DNA from: Trema orientale
Lineage: Eukaryota > Streptophyta > Magnoliopsida > Rosales > Cannabaceae
Length of the DNA stretch: 64,000 bases
Assembly: GCA_002914845.1 (NCBI GenBank)
Contig: JXTC01000499.1
Location: 37,231-101,230 of the forward strand
Direction: 5' to 3'
Of the stretch, positions 1 through 15,729 are shown piece after piece. The notes beneath the pieces were generated by a model. The model was not told where the DNA came from. It made no database searches and saw only the letters and a list, made by a program, of their open reading frames with translations. Numbering within the stretch: position 1 is the stretch's first letter; each line of letters starts with the position of its first letter. A program made the translations under genes and the position numbers.

Positions 1-34
1 CACTTCAAATAATAATAATAATAATAACAAATAA

Positions 35-2157
<2,123 letters not shown>

Positions 2158-3157
2158 GAAAATCATCCTCCCAACCTCACACTAGTCATTCTCTCGTTGT
2201 GAGAGTAGATCCACATATTTGATACTCACACGCAGCAATTAATCTTTCTTTAAAAACTGGCTTAATAAGGTGCTCAAAAAGAAATTCAGTGATGAATACA
2301 GAGAGAGTATATATATATGTATACATGTATTTCACATGTAAACTTCTATTGCAAGCTTAAAATGAACAAAGGATTATTGGAAAAGAGACCAGAACTACTA
2401 CTACTACTACTACAGGAGTAAAGTTCATGCTAGCTAGGCATTCGCAATGAAAGAACTCATGGAAGTGAAATATATTATAAAGGAATACTATATCCTATCC
2501 TATCCACGACATCATCATAGTTTTAAAAGAAAAGTCATGCTTTTCAAAAAAAAAAAAAAAACTAAAAACAGAGGAAAGCTACCTTAACATTGTCCTTTTA
2601 CACAGGTTGTGGACCGTTATAACTATGCACTTTAAAATTTTCTTACTTGATGTTTTTATTTCCCTTTTTTTTTTTTTTTTTGAAAGAAACAATTCCATTA
2701 AAATTTTCATATTTGATGTTTATATGTTTTAATGTCATTATGTATTCTTATTGGAGACAATATATTACCATACAATCCTGATGAAGAAGAAATCAATGAG
2801 AATCTGAAGAAGAAGACGAAAAGTGGGTTTCGAAATTAATGGGTAAGAAATAATTATATGGTTGGCAAAATAAACTTTTATTAAACATTTTCATAACGGG
2901 TAATTTTGGAATTAATGAACCTTAAGAGGTGTGAGAATAAAAAAAATCTTAAAATTTGAATTTCTTGAAAAAAGTCTCTTTAGATGAGGGGTGAGGGAAA
3001 AAAATAGCAATAAAGCCACCTAAAAATATATGTGTATATATATACTACATTTTTTTAGCTAATATTCCTGTGCATAAAATTTCTCCCCTTAAAAAACTAA
3101 GAAAGGAAAAAGAAATAGTCCTAACTCCTAAGTGCGCTTAGATATAGCTTTGTCTAT
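2158..3157. other. SCPL A 3' flank, AT-rich, no gene
   Basis: The first 150 bases resemble the 3' flanks of SCPL B and C (short blocks with CTCATTGTGAGAG-like and GATACTCA-like words), so they are probably 3' UTR. There is a CTA trinucleotide run near 2396-2412 and several poly-A/T runs. No coding region recognised. Confidence 0.5.
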
Positions 3158-3162
3158 CCTAT

Positions 3163-3724
3163 TGTTGGGACGGGTTTCCCAACTGTCTTCGTGTCTCTGC
3201 TACTTCTGACTGTGTCCAATATCTGAGTGGGTCGGAGAAGCCCCGGGGGGTACCTGCAAAGACTCTCCGATGCTTAAGTCAAATATCGGCTCTAAGAGAT
3301 CATGAGAATGGAATAATGATTAAAAATCTCTCCTGCTTGTTCCAGCGCGGGCGATATTTATATCCTCGGAATCGGGATCCAATTCCGAGGTTTCCTTTCC
3401 CGTATCTTAGCTCGTTCCGGGAATCACGNNNNNNNNNNNNNNNNNNNNNNNNNNNNNNNNNNNNNNNNNNNNNNNNNNNNNNNNNNNNNNNNNNNNNNNN
3501 NNNNNNNNNNNNNNNNNNNNNNNNNNNNNNNNNNNNNNNNNNNNNNNNNNNNNNNNNNNNNNNNNNNNNNNNNNNNNNNNNNNNNNNNNNNNNNNNNNNN
3601 NNNNNNNNNNNNNNNNNNNNNNNNNNNNNNNNNNNNNNNNNNNNNNNNNNNNNNNNNNNNNNNNNNNNNNNNNNNNNNNNNNNNNNNNNNNNNNNNNNNN
3701 TGCGTTATAAAAGCGGGTCCCACA
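3163..3724. mobile_element. LTR retrotransposon end(s) around an assembly gap, with 5-bp target duplication
   Basis: The block starts TGTTGGGACGGG and ends GGGTCCCACA, that is TG...CA. It is flanked on both sides by the same five bases CCTAT (3158-3162 and 3725-3729), the signature of LTR-retrotransposon insertion. The inner text (3240-3290, 'cctgcaaagactctccgatg') is of a kind common in plant LTRs. About half of it is an N run, so it may be one solo LTR or a full element collapsed into the gap. Lineage not determined. Confidence 0.7.
3429..3700. other. Assembly gap (run of N)
   Basis: 272 unknown bases. Long open frames across this region are artefacts of the N run. The gap sits inside an LTR, as expected where a repeat defeated assembly. 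Confidence 0.99.
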
Positions 3725-3735
3725 CCTATCACATG

Positions 3736-3771
3736 ATTTTCTAGAAGAGCAACATTTTCTAGAAGAGCAAC
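3736..3771. repeat. Two tandem copies of an 18-bp unit
   Basis: The unit attttctagaagagcaac occurs twice back to back, perfectly, just outside the right target duplication of the LTR at 3163-3724. Confidence 0.9.
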
Positions 3772-4009
3772 ATTGCACTATTTATTTTAATCCCTTGTTT
3801 GGTATATTGATGAGCTGGATTAAACGAAGAGATTGGACTCTTTTAGTCCATTCTATTTGATACACAAAAAATAATGGGTTTTCTAGGCTTTTACATGTAA
3901 ATAAAATAAGTATTACAAATATACGGTGTACCTAAAATAATTGTCATTGTGAGTTTTGTATACGGTGTTGGAAACTAATAATTACAAATATACAGAATCA
4001 AAAAGGCGG

Positions 4010-4112
4010 TGGTAAAATGGTAAATAACACCAACTTTTTAAATAAAAAAATGTGAGAATATTTAATAGTTCTTGCATCTTGGACTTTTCTTTTACTACAC
4101 GGGTTCGAGACC
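4010..4112 (+). promoter_or_regulatory. tRNA-like A/B box pair (possible Pol III promoter relic)
   Basis: 4102-4112 reads GGTTCGAGACC, a perfect match to the Pol III B-box consensus GGTTCGANNCC. An A-box-like TGGTAAAATGG (two mismatches to TGGCNNAGTGG) lies 92 bases upstream at 4010-4020. A second, diverged pair is at 5175-5185 (TGGCTTGGTGG, one mismatch) and 5218-5228, with an inverted copy at about 6679-6737. No tRNA cloverleaf was seen. Could be a SINE head captured in the element; chance similarity is possible. Confidence 0.3.
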
Positions 4113-5159
4113 CAGCACATACAATTTCATTTTTTTAATTCTTTTTTGCTCTTTATTTTTTTTTTCAATCTTGTTTTTTCTGTTTTTTTAATTTTTTTTT
4201 CATTCAGCCATTGTTCTCACTCTCTCTTTTTTTGTTCTTTTTTGTAGTACTTTTAATCATTTTTCCTATTATTATTATTAGTTACAAGATTTGTTACCAA
4301 TTTCAAAGCAAAAAATAATAATAATAAAATTAAAGAAACAATTTGGTTACCAATAAAATTAAAAGCAATAACTAAAGGATGATTACTGGTTACCAATTAC
4401 CAATTTGGTTATCAATTACCACAAGTTAACGCATATTTTTTTTTTCTATTCAATAGTAACTAATTTAATTGAGCCATGTTCCTCACTTTTTCATTTTTTT
4501 TAAAAAAAAAATTGTTCATCTTATTTATTTATTTATCTATTTTTCATTAAGCCATGTTACTCTCTTTTTTTCCTTTGTTTTTTATTTTTTTGCTATTTCA
4601 ATTATTTTTTCCTTTTTTCCCCCCTCCTCTTAAAGATAGAAGGAGCCATTTTTTTTTTCTCTCTTATTATTAAATTTAGTTATTAATTACTTTGGACACT
4701 AGTCACACGACTGGTAACCAATCTGATTAGCGACTTTCAAAGTGGTGACTTAGTGGTACCAATTACAAAGACTAAATAATTTTTAAATTGTTTATTGGTT
4801 ACTAGTTATCGGTTATTGATACTTAGATACTAATTACTAATTTAGTTATTGATTGCTAATTACAAGACTGTTTAATAGTTACTTTAGCTACTATTAAGTA
4901 ACCAATTACTAATTTGAGTATTAGTTACTGGCTTTCAGAGTGTGGTATCAGTTACTAGTTACTGATTATAAGATTGGCCGGTACCGATACTTGGACGCTA
5001 GTTACTAATTTAGTTACTAGTTGGAGGCTGGTTAATGGTTATTTTAGTTATCAATAAGTAATCAATTTAGTGACGAATTATTAATTAGGATATTATATAT
5101 TCTTAAAAAAGTAAAGTTAAAAAAGAACACAAATTATAAAATAAAAAGGAGAAAATAGA

Positions 5160-6755
5160 ATCTCAAACACTAGATGGCTTGGTGGTCTGGATAGCTAGCA
5201 ACCTTTTTCATGTGAAGAGTTCAAACCACTCCAAGTTTGTTTTTCATTTCATTTTATTTTTTTATTTTTTATTTTCAATTTTTTCATTTTTCCTTTAATT
5301 TGCCTTGCTCATTTTTAGTTTTTCGTTTTGTTCCTTTTTATTTTTTATTTTTCATTTATTTTACTTTTTCTTTTCTAACTATTTTTCTCTTTGTTTTTAT
5401 ATGTTACTGGTTACCAGTAATACTATTTTGAAGGACTAGTTTCTAGTTACTAGAAACCAAATTTGTAATTGGTTACTAATAACTAAAGTAACTATTTTTT
5501 TTTAATTTGAAAATAGTAGCTCATTATTCCTAAGATGGGAAAAGCAAGAAAGAGAGTAGGAAATTGAAAGGGAAAAATGATTACAGAAAGAGGAAAAGAA
5601 AAAAAAAACTAGTAACCATATTGGTTTCTAGTTTTTAGTTACTAAAAACCAAATTGGTAACAGATTACCAATAATCAAAAGTAACCAATATTTTTTATTT
5701 AAAAAAGCAGCTCATTATTCCTAAGAGTGGGAAAAATAAGAATGAAAATATGAAGTAGAAAAAAAATGATTAAAAAAGAGAAAAGGAAGAAAAAAAAAAA
5801 AGAAAAGAAGGAGGTAACTGGTAACTGTATTGGTTTCTAGTTTCTAATTTCTAGTTTCTAGTTACCAAAAACCAAATTAGTAACTGATTACCAATAACCA
5901 AAAATAACCATGTTTTTTTTTTTTAATTTATTTGAAAGAGCAACTCATTATTCCTAGGAGAGGGAAAAATAAGACTGAAAATAGGAAGTAGAAAGGAAAA
6001 AAATGATTACGAAAAGAGAAAAAGAAGGGAAAAAAAAAAGAAAAGAAAAAAAAGTAACTAGTAACTATAATAGTTTCTAGTTTCTAATTACTAGAAACCA
6101 AATTATTACTAATTATTGGTTACTAGTTTCTGATTTTTTTTTTTTGTTACTAGTTTTGGTTTATAGTTTCTAGTTAGCAATTCATTTTTAGTTACTAGTT
6201 TTTGTTTATCTTGTTCCGCTACCCCGTTGCCTTCGCCACTGCCTGTTGATCTAGCTCCAGTTTAAGAAAGGCTAATTTTCAAACTGGTTACCTATTATTA
6301 GTTACCAATTATAAAAATTGGTTACTAGTGACCAATCTATGTTATATACTTTATCATCAAACAATTCGGTTACCGGTTATAAATTACCAATTTGATTATG
6401 AGTTAGCAATTACAGGAATAGTTATTAGTTACCAATTAAAATATTGATTACTAGTTACTGGTAATCAGTAATTAGTCAATTTGGAAATTATAAACTAGTA
6501 ACTGGTCCTTCAAATTAGTAATACTGGTAACTAGTGAAAAATAAAAACAAAGAAAAAAATAGTTAGAAAAGAAAACAGAAAAAGTAAAATAAATGAGAAA
6601 AAAAACTAAAAAGAACAATAAACTGAAAAGAAAAATGAAAAAAAGGGAAAAAAATCTAAAAGAAAAAAGGGACTTGGAGGGGTTTGAACTGCTCACATGA
6701 ATACTATTAATAGCAATCTAGACTACCAAACTATCTAGTGTAGTAGCATTCAAAG
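5160..6755. repeat. Inverted repeat pair inside the composite element
   Basis: The arm at about 5160-5245 (containing cactagatggcttggtggt and agttcaaaccactccaagt) is matched in reverse complement at about 6665-6755, with scattered substitutions. Both arms carry the tRNA-like boxes, facing inward. Sequence between the arms is a 1.4-kb low-complexity loop. Confidence 0.75.
5478..6130. repeat. Three tandem copies of a roughly 200-230-bp unit
   Basis: Three successive units (about 5480-5678, 5679-5900, 5901-6130) share an order of blocks: a GTAACCA/T-rich start, 'gagcaactcattattccta' or close variants, a purine-rich stretch with poly-A, then 'ggtttctagtttctaa'-like and 'accaaatt' words. Divergence is small substitutions and poly-A length changes. 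Confidence 0.85.
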
Positions 6756-7361
6756 ATTTGTCTTTCTCCATTTTATTTTATAACTTATACGTTTTTTGAA
6801 ATTTGTTTTTCAAAAATACCAACCGGATGCGGTATGATATCCTAATTTTTTTAGTTCACCGTATATGTATAATTCTTTTATTCTTTTATCGTGCATTGCC
6901 TAATTTACACAAAAATGATTGGACTATTTAGCAATGGCTTAAAATAATACCCTTAGAGGGGACTATTTTAACCTAGTATACCCTCCATTAATTTGGATTA
7001 AAACAGTCCTCATATATGTATTTTGATTTTCCAAAGAAAGTGGGCCTATAGTTTCTTTTCTACTTTTTTTTTAGTCATTCCCCAAAAAATAATGTGAGTC
7101 CTCACAATTTTGCCTATTATTTTACTGTATAATTCAAATAATATGGGCTCTATTAATTTTCTTTATATATTACTATTTTATTTAGTCACATTTTTTAGTC
7201 CCCTATTGTACTAAATAAGTCATAGTACTAATAGAATCTAATTTAATCCTAAATAATAGTCCAAATCTAATTCAAGCATGTCTACCAAACAGGCCATTAG
7301 TATCACACACTAGTCAAATGAGGGATCCCCTACTTATTTGGCACATATGATTGGATTGGAC

Positions 7362-7732
7362 TAAAGTTGCAAATATGGGCCGCCCGGCCCGGTCCGGCCC
7401 AGCCATTTCAGACTAAAATAGAAATTCGGGTCAGGCCGACCCAGGCCGATCCTATAGCCTAATGACTAAATACCGAGTTGGGCCGAAATTGGGCCAAAAT
7501 CAAGCCGGCCTGGCATTATTTTGTAAAAATATCATTTTTTAATACTAATTACAAAAAACGACAAAATTTAAATTAAAAAAAAATTAACTACCGGGCTGGC
7601 CTGACTCAGCTCGGTAGGCTCACTACCTCGGCATGTCCCGAGCCTGGGCCGTGAATAGTGTCAGGCTGGGCCCGGGTCAAATGTGCGGGCCGCGGGCCGA
7701 CCTGTTTGGCTCGGCCCATATTTGCAGCTCTA
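7362..7732. mobile_element. hAT-like non-autonomous element, GGGCC-rich
   Basis: Ends are inverted repeats: TAAAGTTGCAAATATGGGCC on the left and, reverse-complemented, TAGAGCTGCAAATATGGGCC on the right. The flanks gattggac and gattagtt agree at five of eight places, consistent with a decayed 8-bp hAT target duplication. The interior is rich in GGCCC/GGGCC words around an AT-rich centre. No coding sequence. Confidence 0.6.
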
Positions 7733-7740
7733 GATTAGTT

Positions 7741-8108
7741 TGGGTAGTGCTATGTAGTACTATACTGTGTTTGGTGCAACACTAGACTAAAACAAATATA
7801 ACAATTTTTCTTAATGTAGTTCTAATTATATTTTATTTATAAATAAATAAATAAATAATTCCAAAAATAGCAAAGATAAATTTAAATGATGATTATATAA
7901 AATAATATGATTTTAATTTATTTATGAAAAATAGGTACATAAAAATAAAATATATTTTTAATAAAAAATGGAATTTAATTAATATTTATATATATTTATA
8001 TTAATTAAAAAAATTATTAAAGAAAGAAAGAAAAAAAAACAAAATATGTGGTTGGGCTTGGGACTAAATTTTTTTTTTATAAAATGGTACCTAGAGGAAG
8101 TATCTTAG
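7741..8108. other. AT-rich spacer, nothing recognised
   Basis: Very A/T-rich sequence with poly-A/T runs and a taaa repeat near 7840-7858. No gene or element boundary seen. Confidence 0.5.
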
Positions 8109-8113
8109 AAACC

Positions 8114-9477
8114 TGATGAGTGAGTTTTACTCATGAATTGGATACCATTTAAGCTAGACATTTGGTGGATTCTTGAATTTTTGTAAATTTTATTTGTGCT
8201 TTTAATGTTTTGAGTGTAGGTTAGATAATTTTGATGCACTTGGTGGTATTTGGAATAAAATTGCATGGTTGTGGCGTGACCAACAGAGGAAGTAAGCGCC
8301 TTGGTACTTGTCATTGGCATGAGAGTGCTTAAAAAGTTCAAAAGGAGAAAATATTAAGGAGGAGAAAAAGTTCCAGAGAAGCTAGCACCCCGATGCCATG
8401 TTAGTAGCGCTCCAACACTGGTTCGAGCACAAAAAGGGACTTAGTAGTGAAGGTGGCACCCCAGCATTGTGTTAGTGGTGCCTCGGTACCGCGTTACGGA
8501 AATTCATCATATCTTTTTCTTTGGATACCTTTTGACTTAATTTTTAATATGGCCGCCTCTAAGCTTATGAATAGGTCTTTTAGGACTTATTTGGGGACTT
8601 TTGAGAGCTTTAGACTACAAGAGAGATAGAGAGAGAGTGTGTTCAAGAGAAGGAGAGAAGCGGCACGAGCTAGAGATGGGACTGCTACAACTCAAATTCG
8701 CTTAGAGTTTTTCTTTCTTTACTCTTTATGTTCACAATTATCATGTTTTCTTTTGCTTTAGCTATATTTTCTAGGGCTACGATGTAGCGAGATTATAATG
8801 TTTAGATCTATTTCAATTTCAATACAAGTTGATGTTTATTTCTATTCTATGCTAATTATTTTAATCTATGCTTAATGCTTGTAAGAGCTTGATCAACTTT
8901 TGCATGAATTAGAGGTTTGATCCAAGATCTTAGAATGGAGGATTGAATTTATCATTGATGAATATACCATAAGATTATCATAGGATAGAGATATATATGA
9001 AGGTTATGCAGTATTATGAATTTCTTGTACTTAATGAGTTTTGATAGGTTCATAATTTACACAAAGATGTTGGAACTTGTCTATTAAAATATACTTATTA
9101 ATTCTTGAAAGAGATTGATAGATAAATTAGAGAAATTCGATGTTAGCATAAGGAATGAACATTAATTAATTGGATTGAATAAATTGAGACAGATTAATCT
9201 GGGTGAATTGGAAACCCTAGGTCTTTAGCTACTTGATTGTCCTATTTATTATTTTGTTTTGCTTTTCTTTTTATTTAGTTATTAGATTTATTTTTGTGAA
9301 ATATTTCCTTTTGATTTGCTTTCAAAGAAAATTAGAGTTAGAATAATTTTGGTACTTAGTAAGCAATTAGAATAATTTTGGTACTTAGTAAGTACAGTTT
9401 TCGTGGGAACGATACTCATACTTACACTTTATTACTTGTTAGCGATACGTGCATTTGTGTTCATTATTTTCACAACA
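8114..9477. mobile_element. Solo LTR, 1364 bp, with perfect 5-bp target duplication
   Basis: Starts TGATGAGTGAG and ends TTTTCACAACA, flanked by AAACC at 8109-8113 and 9478-9482. The 3' part contains 'cgtgggaacgatactcata' and 'gcgatacgtgcatttgtgt', phrases typical of the 3' region of large plant Gypsy-type LTRs (family knowledge). No internal retrotransposon domain or second LTR lies beside it, so it is a solo LTR left by LTR-LTR recombination. Confidence 0.85.
9338..9392. repeat. 29-bp tandem duplication inside the solo LTR
   Basis: The phrase ttagaataattttggtact (continuing to tagtaag) occurs at 9338 and again 29 bases later at 9367, without mismatches across 26 bases. Confidence 0.9.
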
Positions 9478-9828
9478 AAACCTGATAGGGCAAGAAACCT
9501 CTGGTAATTTAATAAAATAAAATAAAAAAGGTATATAATGTTAAGAAAGAAACAATACTTAATAAGGATTAAGGTAGCAACTGAAAAACAGAAAAAAAAA
9601 CCCCGAGAAGGAGTCAAATAACTCTGCCCAAACAAAACTATTGTTTTAATCTCTCAACAATGCCTTAGTGAAAAACTTTTTTGTGTAAAAACCCAAAGGA
9701 AAAAATCACAAAAAAGAAAAAGAGCACATTGTATTACAATATGGTCCATTAGGAAAAACAAAAATTACGTTGTCCAGAAAAGTCTTTATTGATCGCTGCA
9801 TGGATAAAGATCGGTGTAGTATGTCACT

Positions 9829-10275
9829 AAGTTGGAGCTTGAATACTCATAGCCTTAGAAGCTAAAATATCTGTAACAGAATTTCTTTCACAATAGATGT
9901 AGAAAACATGAAAATTCATGTTAGAGAGCAGCCCGATATAATGGATCCATGGTAGCTTTTAACTCCAGGGAACAGACACAGAACGAGTCCTAAAAGGCGT
10001 GATTAGATAAGCCGAGTCGCTCTCGAGTCAAATATTTCTCCACCCAAAATCTCAGGCATAAGAGATTGCATGAATAGCAGCTGCCAGCTCTGCCTCAAAA
10101 GCATAAGCCTTGCCAATATGAATGGCAAAGTTACCTCTAAAGAAACTCTGGAATGTCCTAAAAACTCCACCACAACCTGCCAAGCCTGGATAACCATGAG
10201 CAGCACTATCTGTATTGACTTTCAACTAGTCTTGAGGAGGAACATGCCAAGACACATCAATGATTTTCTATAATC
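9829..10275 (-). pseudogene. Decayed LINE-type RNase H-like domain
   Basis: On the minus strand, starting near 10230, a frame reads VNTDSAAHG, then GLAGCGGVFR, FFRGNFAIHIG, AFEAELAAAIHAI and LESDSAYLI. This is the order of motifs in the RNase H-like (RVT_3) domain at the end of plant non-LTR retrotransposon proteins. Stop codons interrupt it: one before KVNTD, one after HAISYA and one before LESDS. A weak tail fits the usual end of the domain (HVFYIYCERNSVTDILA). No reverse transcriptase was found next to it, so it is a truncated 3' fragment. Confidence 0.7.
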
Positions 10276-10379
10276 TCAGGGGTTTTAGTTTCACGTGAAG
10301 ACATTTCAGAATTTCTAACTCATCCACAGAGTTTTTTATGGTATCAGAACCAACAATATTAGATAATTTAACCCAGTAT

Positions 10380-10577
10380 CTAGTTTGGATAATTTAGTCT
10401 CATGGGAATGGGACTAAAAAGGGGCCGGATTCCTTTGTCCAATCTCCCCTTGAGCCTAAATATAGGACTAGACAAAGGAGTCCAATCTCAAGCCTTAGTC
10501 GGGCCCACCAAATAGAGCCTATAGTACAATATACTCTTTTTCGTTGTTTCTCCATTCTACCTAGATGAGCTAGGGAC
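10380..10577. other. Fragment with words shared with the composite element
   Basis: Contains 'gggactaaaaagggg', 'ggagtccaatctcaagcc' and 'ccaccaaatagagcc', similar in style to the terminal parts of the element at 3790-7296 (ttggactcttttagtcc, accaaacaggcc). Probably a MITE fragment; boundaries unresolved. Confidence 0.3.
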
Positions 10578-10683
10578 GCCATCAAAAGAAAATGTCCCAA
10601 GAAAGTTCCGCCTTGATGACAATGATTAGAAAACAAATTGCCGGCCCATGACCAAGATCAGTTAATAATCCTAGGTCAATGCT
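10578..10683 (+). promoter_or_regulatory. Conserved upstream block of SCPL B
   Basis: About 100 bases (including 'cccaagaaagttccgcc', 'gacaatgatt' and 'aattgccggcccatgacc') recur with few changes upstream of SCPL C at 25212-25312. The block therefore predates or was copied with the duplication. It lies about 210-315 bases before the ATG and is a candidate proximal control region. Confidence 0.6.
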
Positions 10684-10827
10684 ATATAGTAAACGGTACT
10701 ATATAGCTGTATTCAGACTGTCAACACTCCATTTTGCTACGTTTTTAACGCTTGTATTTTTCTATCATTTTCATCTCTGTACCGAACACAAAAGCTAGCT
10801 CTTGAAAATAGTACTACTCGATCCAAC

Positions 10828-10836
10828 TATATATAA
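10828..10836 (+). promoter_or_regulatory. TATA box of SCPL B
   Basis: TATATATAA, 64 bases before the ATG at 10892. The corresponding box of SCPL C is at 25485-25493, 55 bases before its ATG. Placement implies a short 5' UTR of roughly 25-35 bases. Confidence 0.6.
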
Positions 10837-10858
10837 GCGATAGAACTCTAAACTCTAA

Positions 10859-15729
<4,871 letters not shown>

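Larger units (their letters stand above)
3790..7296. mobile_element. Composite non-autonomous DNA element, Harbinger-like ends, foldback interior
   Basis: The left end (ATCCCTTGTTTGGTA) and the reverse complement of the right end (TGGCCTGTTTGGTA) match closely and are flanked by TTA on both sides (3787-3789, 7297-7299), as in PIF/Harbinger elements. Nested inside are further inverted pairs: acggtgtacctaaaa near 3925 against its inverse near 6850, and about 90-base arms at 5160-5245 and 6665-6755. The middle is low-complexity DNA built from TTACTAGTTACC-like words plus three tandem copies of a longer unit (5478-6130). No transposase coding was found. Several insertions may be nested here, so the outer limits are less sure than the inner arms. 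Confidence 0.5.

Noticed and set aside
3316-3778. Open reading frames of 100-140 codons around 3316-3778
   Set aside because: They run through the N gap; most residues are unknown.
4010-4112. A true tRNA gene
   Set aside because: A and B boxes are present but no acceptor stem, anticodon arm or cloverleaf can be drawn.
5237-5431. Phe/Leu-rich 64-codon frame
   Set aside because: Pure T-rich low-complexity translation inside the composite element; same for 6472-6696 on the minus strand.
8447-8629. 60-codon frame at 8447
   Set aside because: Lies inside the solo LTR and has no recognisable motif.
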